From Colletotrichum lupini (Eukaryota > Ascomycota > Sordariomycetes > Glomerellales > Glomerellaceae): 64,000 nucleotides of DNA. Below, piece after piece: positions 14,501 to 24,409 of this stretch (the stretch's first letter is position 1; each line of letters opens with the position of its first letter). The notes under the pieces are model-generated. The model searched no databases. It saw nothing but the letters and a program-made list of their open reading frames with translations, and was not told the origin of the DNA. A program made the position numbers and the translations under genes. The stretch covers positions 1,178,001 through 1,242,000 of the forward strand of contig NC_064675.1 in NCBI RefSeq assembly GCF_023278565.1, read 5' to 3'.

Positions 14501-15518
14501 AGATACTTTAGAGATTTTATTTTTTACGGCCTCTCGGTACCTTATTTTATATCTTTTAAGTAGTTTTTTTCGTAGCTTAATTATAATTAGGTAATTATTA
14601 CTTACTAGCGATCCCTTCTATTACTTAATTAATTTCTCGAAATTAGTAATTTCGCGTTAAGAGCTAGTATAAAAAGAAGCTCTTTAGCGGCCCTCTAGAA
14701 GATTCTTTTCTTTTTTCTTTAGATCCTCGTCTTTTTAGCTTTTTTTTAAGCTAATAATAACTTTAGTAAGAGGTCGTAGGACTACTTTAAGATAGCCGCT
14801 TTTTTTTTAAGTTAATCTCTAAGATCTATAATACTTTTAACTTAATATTATTAGGACCTCTAAATCCCCCTTTTTTTTATTAAACCGTCCCTTATATTAT
14901 ATTCCTAAGTAATACCCGGGGGGTAGTTAAGGGAGCTATAAGGAGGTTATTTAGATCGCGGGCTTAAGGTCGTATTTATAAGATCTTTATAATAATAGAC
15001 TTTTTTATATACTATAGATCTCTTAGCTTAATAACTCCTATAGGGTTACCTTTATTACTAAGTAAGAATATTTCTATTTAAAGATCCCCTTTTTTAATTA
15101 CGTAGTGCTTTTTTATATTATATTATTAAGCTCGTTCGTCGTATTAATTAATTAGGTAAGTAGTCGTTACGTAGGTATTTCTTTTTTTTTTAATTTAACT
15201 AGTTAATTTTTAATCGCGGGCCGGCTATAGAAAAGTCGTTTAATAAAAAAGCTACTCGGGGCGACGGTAAAAGGCTAGTTACTTAAGTAGTTCTATTAAT
15301 TAATATAGTTTAACATAGTAAACGTCGACCTCTCGTAAATAATAAAGGACTACGATTACTCGATTCTATATAGTATTTAAGAATCGCCTCTTTTTTCGTT
15401 TATTTTTATAAGGTTAATTAGTACGAATCTCTTATTTTATACGGTATTAAGAAGTCGTCTCTTTTACGTAGCGAAATACTTTATTAATTTACGATAGTAG
15501 AATTTAATTACTAATTAG

Positions 15519-15723
15519 TATTAATATCCCTATTATAAGGTAGTTAGTTCGAACCGTAGTTAACAAAGAGATTAATTAAACTATATAAATATTTATATAG
15601 TAAGTATAAAAAAGAGGTTCTAACTATAGGTTAGGCTGGCTATGATAATTATAAATAGGGCCCTTAATTGGCCCCTGCGCAGTCGGCTATATGCCGCGGT
15701 CGAATTGGACTTCTAATCCGACA
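15519..15723 (-). repeat. 5' LTR of the 7.4 kb element
   Basis: Partner of 8298-8502. Its outer ~80 bases (15640-15723) are GC-normal while the inner part is RIP-mutated, so each LTR preserves a different end of the ancestral sequence. Confidence 0.8.
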
Positions 15724-16646
15724 CACATATATTTGACTTTTTGCCCTATACCACTTGATAAAGAACGACCTAGGTGCAATAAATGAATAATATGACCGTT
15801 GTTCGCGGCTTGACCTTGTAAATTTATTGAAGCAAAGGAGATACGGAGCAGTTGAGTTGAGGCTTACATGCATTTACTACACGTGTCGAGATAATGAGCA
15901 TTGCATTTGTGCCATTCGAGGCTATGCAGCTCGACTACAGGAGTTCTTTCGCAGGCAGATCACAGAACCATTTCTTTGTCTTGATCTACTACATCAACAT
16001 GCGTTTCTAGCTGAATTCTCCTGTTTCTAGTATTTTCTTCGGCTGATTAGGCTTCTCTGTTGCGATGAGATGTAGTCAAACGAAGCCAAGGTCCTCAACA
16101 CCAAGCCGGCTAAAACGGCCGGTTAGGTCGGCAAACCCGCCATCACGATGGATCACCAGAACCACCAATGTGGGAACGATCCCAGCCTAAGCTTAATCAA
16201 AAGTTTATCCCCTCTGTCGTCAATCTTATTTGGACTTGATCATTGCTCACCTGCGTCTTGGCATACATCGTCGCCCGTCGCCGCGTCTTCGGGAGTGATC
16301 TCCGCCCGCTCTCGGAGGATTGAGAAGCGCCACAATATCAGGATCGCTCTCGCATGCTTGTACCTCGTCAACGAGTACAGAATATGTCGGGAGTCCGCCG
16401 ATTGGCTATAAGACAGTTCTGAGGTGTGACGTGCGCTTTCAGCTTGGGCATCTGTCCCCGACGACATGTAAAGTCTTGGCAAAGTCACCGGAGGAAAGCA
16501 AGATGTCTTCGGATGCAGAGAAAAGTAGAATGCTCGAGACGATATAAACCACGGGATGCTTCTCTCTTCTTGGTTTCGAAAATTATTCACTACTACGTCC
16601 CACCGCAATCAACTGAAGTCATCAAGACCCGTCTTCATCATACAAC
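15724..16646. other. Intergenic region upstream of the GPI-type protein gene
   Basis: Normal composition. Short frames on both strands lack domains and overlap one another. The last 100 bases hold a TATA-like box. Confidence 0.5.
16543..16548 (+). promoter_or_regulatory. TATA-like box
   Basis: TATAAA 99 bases upstream of the ATG at 16647, a plausible core-promoter distance for a fungal gene. Confidence 0.35.
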
Positions 16647-17773
16647 ATGCACTACCTCCAAACAGCACTCGCCATCATGGCAGCGGCGGGCCCGTCTCTT
16701 GCAGATCGAGACTTCTCCGTCGTCCGGGGTACAGGCGCACCTCACGGCATCAGCACAGCAGACTGGGACTCGGCAATGGACCATCCCAACCTGACGACCT
16801 CCTACCGCTTCAACGGCCCAGACGTATCTGCTGCCTTTCCACCAGCCAACGATTCCACCTGGACGGGGATCCCCTTTGACCTCAGCGTCAACGTCGCTGC
16901 GCGTGTTCATACCACTCGCAACGATAAGCGACAGTTGCAGCAGTTGTCATATCGGCTCAGAAGTAGAGATGACGATGACGACGATGATGACGATAACGAC
17001 AACAATAGGAACAGGAACAGGAGCGGAAATAGGAATTACTTCACCGGCTCCTCCATCAACCTCAAACAAGTCAGTGGACAACAAAAAGTCGACGCAGGCT
17101 GGAAGCTATGCGTCAACATCTTCATACCAAGGCTGGATCGGGTGGCTAGAAGCGGGTCTCAAGATGACAGCGGCGACTGCGGTGCCTTTCTCTCCGCCGA
17201 GTGCCGCCAGAAGCTTTTGGACACATCCTCTGGTCAGTTTGCGTCTTGCGGGGTCGCCGACCTGCCCAGCGAATGCAAAGATTTCCTTGAGGATGCCAAT
17301 GATGAGCGCTTTGGTTACTGTAAGTTCTCATTATACCAGAATATTCTTGCAGTCAAAGGATAGCAGCTTACGCACTTGCTTGTACAGCTCCCAACATCGC
17401 CTCTGGATCTCAAATCTTCGCCTACGGATCCCAAGCCTATAACTGGGGCAACAACGACAACAACAACGACGACAGTCGCCGAGGTGGCGAGTATGCTATC
17501 GCGAGCCGGATGATTTGGCCTGTGATGCTGACCTGGGGTGGCTCTGGCGATGCTGCAGAGAGTCGGGCTACTCTGCACTGCGTCCGTGCGAAGGATGTCG
17601 TCGCGGGGAGCGATGTGCCTCAGACTCTGAACGAAGATGATGATAATGACAATGACGACGACGATGATGACAATGACCGCAACCGTAATGCGGCTGGCAT
17701 CAAGGGGCCCTTTGCTGGGTGGTCGTTCATCTTGGCTGTGCATGTTGCCCTTGCGATGATATTTTACTGCTAG
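16647..17773 (+). CDS. Secreted GPI-anchored-type protein with Asp-rich tracts
   Basis: Exons 16647-17319 and 17388-17773 are joined across a 68 bp intron (GTAAGT donor, TACAG acceptor, codon split TAC-T|CT), giving 352 aa. It starts with a signal peptide (MHYLQTALAIMAAAGPSLA). A run of about nine Asp followed by an Asn/Arg-rich stretch lies near residues 109-128, a Cys-containing domain follows (CGAFLSAEC, CGV, ECKDFL), and a second Asp/Asn tract lies near residues 310-325. The last ~18 residues are hydrophobic after a small-residue patch, as in GPI-anchor signals. Without the intron the frame stops at 17363 and loses the anchor, so the spliced model is preferred. No enzyme family recognised; a wall or surface protein is inferred. 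The acidic tracts could bind cations. Confidence 0.75.
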
Positions 17774-18038
17774 AGCATGAGTTTATTACAAAGGGTTGAA
17801 TGAATTGCGAATTCTTCTCGCAAAGTTGGATAGACGATGGATGACTTTGGATTTGGAAAGACCATGTTTGTCATTCTTAACCAGGGGACATTGAACGGGG
17901 ATAGATCATGTTTCGGAGTCAAGGATGTAAACTATTTGGTTCTGTTATTGGTTTAGATTGACTACGTTATATTATGAAAAGTTCAATTAGCCTTTGAGAG
18001 AATAACTTCTATCTATTCGGCTTGTATGCCTACGTCAC

Positions 18039-18974
18039 CTACTTGAGTGAGGCTGGCGTCTCCATCCTTCCAACAAAAGTTTGTAAATCCTCCAGTTTGA
18101 TACCTCGTTCATGATTCAACGTCTTCTCCAACGGCCAAGAGATCCCCTTACCCGCACCAAAGATTCCGCGGTACTTATTCCAGTTGTTCCCGGGATCTTG
18201 CACAAGACCATTCCTGATCGCCTCCATATTCCACACTTCCCTGCCGAACTCAACCCCCGGGAACCGTTCCTCAACCAAGCCCGCCACAGATCCGTACGAG
18301 ACAGTGTCCCCAGCAACACACACAACATTTCGACCATTGCTAGGAACCCCACGGGGCTCGAATACCAACTCAGCCGTCATCTTCGCAATATCATCCGGCT
18401 GTGTGAGCGTAATCTCAACATCCCAGCCACCAAGAGCCCTCAACTTCTTTTGCTCGAAATCGACAACGCCAAAGTCCTTTACAAATAGGAAGCTCATGAA
18501 GAGACCAGTGCTGACGATGATCCACTCAGTGTTGCACCGAGTCCGTAGCATGTTTCTCACCTCAAGCTGCTCGTCAAACAACGTCTGCGTGCTGCCTCGT
18601 CCAATGATGTCATAATCGACGCCAAATTGCCATGGAAAGTACCGCGGAACCTTGGCCAGGAGAGCCGCCTCGCAGATGCGTAGCTGTGTTCCGGCCGGGC
18701 CGACGAAGCCTGTGCAGCTTATGACGGTGTCATATTTCGCAAAGATGGAGGCCAGGGATGTGAGTGAGTCGTATACGACGTCGCCGGGCTCGAGGAAGAT
18801 GCCGAGGGATTTGATGTGTGCGATGGATTTGGCTTTGGACGGGCTAGTTGATGATATTGTGGAAGGGCGGAGCAGGACGGAGATTTTGGAGGTGGGTGGA
18901 CGGGAGGGATGGGATGTGAGGGCGTTGAGGATGGCTGTACCGAGTTCGCCTGCTCCGAGGACGAGGATTGACAT
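18039..18974 (-). CDS. NmrA-like / isoflavone-reductase-like NAD(P)-binding protein
   Basis: 311 aa from the ATG at 18974. The frame is open 43 codons further upstream, but the family starts at the Rossmann strand, and here MSILVLGAGELGTAIL with GxGxxG sits directly at this Met. Further family features are a CTGFVGPAG segment, a PRYFPWQFGVDYD segment, and a C-terminal half with a conserved GD-SYG block. Members bind NAD(P)H; some are reductases (isoflavone reductase, CipA-like), others are redox-sensing regulators (NmrA). The substrate cannot be read from sequence. Single exon. The region about 320-440 bp upstream is unusually rich in CGG/CCG triplets. Confidence 0.85.
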   Translation of the reverse strand: MSILVLGAGELGTAILNALTSHPSRPPTSKISVLLRPSTISSTSPSKAKSIAHIKSLGIFLEPGDVVYDSLTSLASIFAKYDTVISCTGFVGPAGTQLRICEAALLAKVPRYFPWQFGVDYDIIGRGSTQTLFDEQLEVRNMLRTRCNTEWIIVSTGLFMSFLFVKDFGVVDFEQKKLRALGGWDVEITLTQPDDIAKMTAELVFEPRGVPSNGRNVVCVAGDTVSYGSVAGLVEERFPGVEFGREVWNMEAIRNGLVQDPGNNWNKYRGIFGAGKGISWPLEKTLNHERGIKLEDLQTFVGRMETPASLK

Positions 18975-19723
18975 GTTGGTGAGGAGTATTATGTGCGGTT
19001 TAGAGAAGGCGGCTGCAATCCAAGCGAGATATGGACTTCGGTACGAAATGGTATGTTGATAGAATGATCGTAAGCTCCGTTTGGAAACTTCTACGCGCTT
19101 CAATACGGATCGAACCTGGGACTTTTGCTAGGTTCTTCAGGCTGTTTGTCGTATTGATACCACAAACTATCGGAAGAAAGTCCCCAAGGAGCAGCACCAA
19201 CCCGATCACGTCTCGTATATACTAATCTCTATATTCACGTGAATCAAACACTAGCTATTTGTACATGAACTGATGTAATCTTGCGCTGATCCGGAGCAGT
19301 GCGGGGTCTTCCACGGAGGCTGCCGCGGAGTCCTCCTCCGTCTGAGTAAGCACCGGGGTTACGGTGGCTAAAACCGGTGGCGGATCTCCGTGGCCGGCTT
19401 CAGGCCCGGACGGTATGAGGCAATCAACGTGGACAACTAGTTTTATCTGAGATCTATACCATATTAACAGTATACTGTGTTATTTACGAAGAGTAATATG
19501 CAATGTCATTATTTTATAGTCAAGGGGGCGTGAAAGTCATTATATCCAGTCCTGTCCAACCTGTATGTACGTTCTCCATGAATCCAACCAATATGAAGTG
19601 CCAGCAAAGACACTCCTCCAAACCGTCTGATGCAAAGCATCATGCCCAACTCCGGATATCATCAAACAAAGTTTTATGCAACAGACGCCTCGAGACCCTT
19701 CTCATCATCGTCCCTGAATGCCC
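18975..19723. promoter_or_regulatory. Intergenic region with a CGG/CCG-rich patch
   Basis: Promoter side of the NmrA-like gene and 3' side of the TPR gene. Positions 19290-19413 hold more than ten CGG or CCG triplets in direct, inverted and everted order, e.g. around 19363-19380. Zn2Cys6 regulators bind paired CGG triplets, so this could be an operator region; it is unproven. Confidence 0.3.
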
Positions 19724-21751
19724 TCACGGAACCCAAGGTCTACTCTCCTCAACAACACTTCGCTGCTGAATCACCAACTCCTCATACGTATCCGGGAGCC
19801 GTGGCCACTGTGGCTGCGACCACTCGTCGCCCGCAGGCACGGCCGGATACCCGCTCTTCAGTGTGAGCACGGCATCCACCGTCTCCTCGACCTCATCGTC
19901 GTCCACCTCCGAGTCAGCCTCGTCGAGCGGCGTACACGCCTGGAAGGGCTCCTCGCGACGTACCGCGTCCACGGCGTCTTTGATGACCTCCTCCCACCAG
20001 TCGACCTCATCCCACGACTGCTGCTCTGCTTCATCGTCAGAAGTATCCTCCGAACCATCCAGTTCCTGAACCTGGACCTGGCCTCGAGTGTCCACCTTTT
20101 CCAACCCCTTGAGATCTTGTTCCTCCTCGTCGGTCTCGTCGTCGACTTCTAATATGTCCTGTTGCGTCGGCTCGGGCACCCTCCTCCCGGGTTGCATAGC
20201 ATGCGCCGCTTCGATCGGCAACCCCGTGATGATGGATACAGCCGTCTCGATTCCCCTCTTGACAGCAAGCGCGCCAAGGAGCAGCTTCAAGGCGTGCTCC
20301 CACCGACCCTGCAGCATAAACATCTTGCCCCGGCACCACTCGTATTTGATAAAATTCCTATGATGGCTCGGCCGGCCCCAGTACTCCCTCTGCAGCTGCG
20401 AATACGCAATCAGCGCGTTCGCCTTGTCGCCCGCCAGCTCGTACAAGTACGCGAGGTACTTTAGTATATTCCGAATCTGCGCCTCGTCCTGGAAGTCGTT
20501 GGACGCCGCCCGCTCGATCTCGAGACACTTGCGGTACTCGTACGCCGCCTCCTCGTGGAGCCCCGCGCACCGCAGCGTGTGCGCGAGGTTCAGCCGCGTC
20601 TCCAGCGTCTGCTCGACCACGCGCGCGACGTCGCTCGCCTCGCGCCGGCACATGTCGCGCAGGATGACAATCGCCTCGTCCCACCTCCGCAGGGCCTTGA
20701 GCGCCGTGACGTGGTCCTCCATGTTGTGCAACGTCACGGTGCTGCAGACCCCGAACCGAGCCCTGTGCTCGTCCAGCACGCGCTGGAAGCGCCGGCAGAG
20801 CCCAATGACCTCGTCGTACTTTTTCAGCCGCAGGCTCGTGAGCCGCGCCAGCTTCAGCGTCCACTCGCCGTTGGCGTAGTGCAGCAGGTCGGCGGCCAGG
20901 TCCATGTTGCCAATCTCCACGCGGGCCTCCTCGTCCCGCCCGCGCTCCGAGAGGCACATTGCGATGTTGTAGTCGATGGCTGCCTTCTCTTCATGCCCGA
21001 AGACGGGTACCTCCTCGTTCCAGTCCCGCGCGATGCGGTAGGCGATCTCGGCCTCTTCGTACTTGTCCTGGTTGACGAGCATGCTCGCCAGGTCGCGCTG
21101 CGCTTCGATCGTCGTGACGTGGCGTTTACCCCTCCGCCGCACCAGCGTGGGCACCAGCTCGCGCAGCAGCTTCTCCCCTTCGGCCCAGCGACTTGTGTAG
21201 TAGTATATCTCGCCCAACTCGACCATAGAGTGTAGACAAAAGTCGCGCCATGAACCTGTAAAAAGCGTCCAGCGGAAAGATCTACCCCTGCTACTGCTGC
21301 CCGAATCCGATGATCGCCCTTCGCGGCTCTGGCGCAGCAGGCGCTCGGCGAGATGAGCCAGCTCTTCGGCCTCGGCGATGTCGCCCAGATCCTCGCGGCG
21401 CACGAGGGTGTCGCCGAGGAGCAGGACGGCGCGCATTAGGTAGAAAGTCTGGTCCTCGCTCGTTGGGAGACCCTCGAGGAGTAGTTTCGCCATGCGGAGG
21501 TGGTGCTGAGCTGAGATCCAGTCTTCGGGGGTTTGGTTGCGGTAGGCGTGGCCGACGCTCAGCAGGGCCAGCCCCTCGGTCAGCGTCCCCAGGCCTTGGG
21601 ACTGGCGGAGGGCGAAGGTGCCGAGGCGTAGGGCCATGCTCCATTTCCCGCGCAGCTTGAGGAGTTCTGAGATGCCGAGGAGGGTGAGGATGGAGGCTTT
21701 GTCGGAGGTGCGGCTCACCGCCCCCCATCGCGGGGCCTTGTTCGGGCGCAT
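19724..21751 (-). CDS. Tetratricopeptide-repeat protein with an acidic tail
   Basis: 675 aa in one frame. Residues ~20-490 are helical with spaced kinesin-light-chain-like TPR units (LGxxHA, W-x-AI-x-L, LEH-x-RFG, LR-x-GLHEEA-x-EYRKCLE, L-x-GDKANALIAY). About residue 550 onward is Glu/Asp-rich (DDETDEEEQDLKG, DTSDDEAEQQ). TPRs are protein-protein scaffolds; many fungal ones sit behind NACHT or NB-ARC nucleotide-binding domains, but no P-loop is seen here. The ATG at 21751 is preceded by an in-frame TGA, so a longer N-terminus would need an upstream exon; none was convincing. GC content of the coding strand is high. Partner and role unknown. Confidence 0.75.
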   Translation of the reverse strand: MRPNKAPRWGAVSRTSDKASILTLLGISELLKLRGKWSMALRLGTFALRQSQGLGTLTEGLALLSVGHAYRNQTPEDWISAQHHLRMAKLLLEGLPTSEDQTFYLMRAVLLLGDTLVRREDLGDIAEAEELAHLAERLLRQSREGRSSDSGSSSRGRSFRWTLFTGSWRDFCLHSMVELGEIYYYTSRWAEGEKLLRELVPTLVRRRGKRHVTTIEAQRDLASMLVNQDKYEEAEIAYRIARDWNEEVPVFGHEEKAAIDYNIAMCLSERGRDEEARVEIGNMDLAADLLHYANGEWTLKLARLTSLRLKKYDEVIGLCRRFQRVLDEHRARFGVCSTVTLHNMEDHVTALKALRRWDEAIVILRDMCRREASDVARVVEQTLETRLNLAHTLRCAGLHEEAAYEYRKCLEIERAASNDFQDEAQIRNILKYLAYLYELAGDKANALIAYSQLQREYWGRPSHHRNFIKYEWCRGKMFMLQGRWEHALKLLLGALAVKRGIETAVSIITGLPIEAAHAMQPGRRVPEPTQQDILEVDDETDEEEQDLKGLEKVDTRGQVQVQELDGSEDTSDDEAEQQSWDEVDWWEEVIKDAVDAVRREEPFQACTPLDEADSEVDDDEVEETVDAVLTLKSGYPAVPAGDEWSQPQWPRLPDTYEELVIQQRSVVEESRPWVP

Positions 21752-24409
21752 GGCGGATGGTTTTCTTGGGGGTTTCGGGCTGGCTCACCGCGTTGGGGTA
21801 TTTCGCTATTGGGGGGATGTCGCCCCCTCGAAAGGACCTGCTCGTGTATCGCTGTCGGGTGTCGTTGTCGGAGGCGTCGTGGATGTCGTCGGGACACTGA
21901 GTCTTTGGGCTTGAAGTTGAGTAGGTGTCGCAAAGGTGAAGCAGACCAGTAGGAGAAGTGAGGAATGCGGCCGTTGAGGTGAGAGGCGCGCGGAATGAGA
22001 TGAGAGTGAGTCAAATTTTGATGAGCGCCGTGAACGTGTGCAGTGAGCTGCGCTGAGCGAGCCAGACCAGTGGCTGTCCTCCCTCCCGAGAAGCCAAGTC
22101 TGGCCAATTCGCGAGCCCCGTCGCGTTGGAGAAAGATTAAAGTGAGAGAAAAGAGTCGAGGTGAGCGAGAAAGTGAGAATGAGTGTGGTTCGGAGTAAGT
22201 CACGCAGAAGACCCCTCCCTCCTCGTGGCCACCGCACCTGAGCTACGTTGGGGAACGGGTTACCGATTGAGCTTGTGCTGGTTCCTGATTCTGGATGAGA
22301 GGGTTGCAAGATCGAAACGAGGCGAAAAGAAAGGTGTGGTGAGAAAGAAACGGCGAGGCGGCGGCAGCTTGAGCTTGGAGTAAAGCCACGCTTACTCGCT
22401 GCGGCCCGGAACCCAAACAAGTTGAGGTAAGGTGATCGATCTCCCTTTTGGTTCCTTTTCGCCTTCGTCTACCGGTACATGCACACTACCTTAGGTGCCA
22501 CGGTGCTTAGGCTTCGGAGGTTGCCAGTGGTCGCGAACCATGGGACACAAGTCATAGATCAAGTTGGAGGAACCTAACTTGATGAAGGAGAGGGGGGCTG
22601 GACTGCGTGCGTGTGGCCATGCGACTATTCAGGGCGAGGCACTTGTCCTGCAGATCCAGGACGTGCCAGTGTGCGTGCTTCAGGACGAAGCCATCTGACG
22701 GCCAATCACCAACAGGACCCGGCGGTAAGACCGGCAGTCAGAATTTCAGAAAAAGGGTCCGAAAGGGATGCTGAAGTGTGGAGAGGTCCTGACATACAGG
22801 CCGGTGTCGCATCCGATCGTCGAGCAAAGGGCGGGATGAAGCAAGGTCACCACTTTACCAAGCAATAGCCGAGTCCCGACAAGGAAGAGAGCTTGACAAA
22901 AGTATCAATAAGACGGTGTTATGGCACCGATCAGAGCCTGGATTGGGCGAGACATGGAGGTTGGCATGGGACAAAGTTGGGACCAAAGATACCCGGGTGG
23001 CAGGGGGAAGAGTCGGGAACATAGCTGCGGGGCGACAAACACAGCATAAACAACAGCATGGATCTATGGGAGCCAGCCGTCAGACATCTCTCGCCGGACG
23101 AGCTCTCTCTTATCCCTGTGTACCCCAAAGCATTTGCGCTGGACCCTTTGGCCTCCAGGTACAATGTAAGGGGAACATAACTTGTTGACCATATTATCTA
23201 AGCAGACACAGGCATCCAGGGACATGACAAACGGCGCTATTAGAACCCAGGGCGCCCCGAGCCATGCCCCAACGAGAATCGGGTTGTGGACTTGTCTCTC
23301 CCTGCAGTGTTGCTAAGAAACATTTGGGTGCTGTGTTGATGTAAGGAACTGTGGGTAGCTGAAACATCGATTTGTACGTGACTGCATGGTAAACGCATGG
23401 CTAATAAGAACTCATCGCAGATATCCAGACATTGAAGAGAAAAGAAAGCAAACACTTAAAGAACACTTGCTTCTTCAACAACTCCATCTTACCGCGCTCC
23501 AATAGCCAACAGAGCGACGCATTCCAGAAGGAACGAAACCTGAAACAGGCCGTCAACGGGCCCTGTTGGTGGTGAGACTGTGCGCGAATTCCCGATCAAA
23601 ACACCAAGACACGTCCAAATTCCAGAAACATTCCCTTGATCTTTCCTCTTACCCCGGACTTTGGAATCGCTTTCGAGGAGACAAACAAACCGATTCAACT
23701 GATGACCCTGTTGTTGCTGTTCTTGACATGCTTCTAGGCCATCCCAAGACTTTGGCTGGTAGTGACGCTGACGTTCAAGGCGGCAGATTAGTCCACCAGT
23801 GCCCTACGCTATAATCATGGCCGCGACTTCAAAGTTTTGAACTGCCCGCATGCAGGAATGCAGCGCACGTTGACGGTCTATCTATGGTCATCAAAGAAAT
23901 TAAGTACGTCATCGTCCATCTTGACTCGGGGACACGTAGGATTCTCCACGGTCTTCCCGTGCCAATATTCGGCCCTCCGCGCCTGCATTTCCGGACTTCG
24001 GTCCCCGAGACGCACACTAGGCCGGAGGATTACATCGGACGACTCCATCCGCGCGGATTCTTCCTTGGCATGCAGGTTATTGTGCCCGTGTCTGAGGGGA
24101 GTCTCCTGTTCTCTATGTATTAACTGTGCTACCCAAGTCATGTTTATCATCGACTTTGTCACGATACCAGTCAGCTGCTAAACTCCTGCAAGGAATCATG
24201 ATGCTTGAAGCAGATTCTATGTCTATTAAATATTGCGATTAAGTCGGTAACAATCTGAAATGCGCTGAAAAGAGAAGCACAAAAAAAGCTTCTAGCGCTA
24301 ACCCTGCATCTAATGCACATGTTCCTCCCATTCTCTCCATCTAAACCCCGGAAATGTACATTCCGTCCATATTTCTACCACACAAGAAATCATGTCACAC
24401 CACAACTAA
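21752..24409. other. 2.7 kb intergenic region
   Basis: Contains the 5' flank of the TPR gene (21752-22430, a 204-codon minus-strand frame of low complexity, judged 5' UTR) and the 3' flank of the ABC transporter. Frames elsewhere are short, mutually overlapping and domain-free. No RNA gene or repeat seen. Confidence 0.5.

Larger units (their letters stand above)
8298..15723 (-). mobile_element. RIP-mutated LTR retrotransposon, about 7.4 kb
   Basis: Two direct repeats of 205 bp (8298-8502 and 15519-15723) bound 7 kb of AT-rich DNA. They start TGTTGG (left) and its mutated form TATTAA (right). They end in ATA (left, mutated) and ACA (right). A pyrimidine run at 8508-8521 just inside the left copy is a polypurine tract on the minus strand, so the element reads right to left: 5' LTR at 15519-15723, 3' LTR at 8298-8502. 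The interior has no open frame and I could not place its RT, so Gypsy versus Copia is unresolved. Flanking 5-mers (ATAGT and CACAT) do not match, so no target duplication is visible. Confidence 0.8.

Noticed and set aside
2900..15500. Tandem hairpins and palindromes in the RIP-mutated blocks
   Set aside because: These blocks are almost pure A/T with excess TA, so short palindromes arise by chance; only the less biased right-end element was reported for this feature.
19040..19200. B-box-like string antisense near 19110, considered as a tRNA gene
   Set aside because: No A box at suitable distance and no cloverleaf pairing.
21806..22420. 204-codon minus-strand frame upstream of the TPR gene
   Set aside because: Low-complexity Ser/Thr/Pro/Arg composition, no domain, no splice link to the TPR frame; more likely 5' UTR or promoter.
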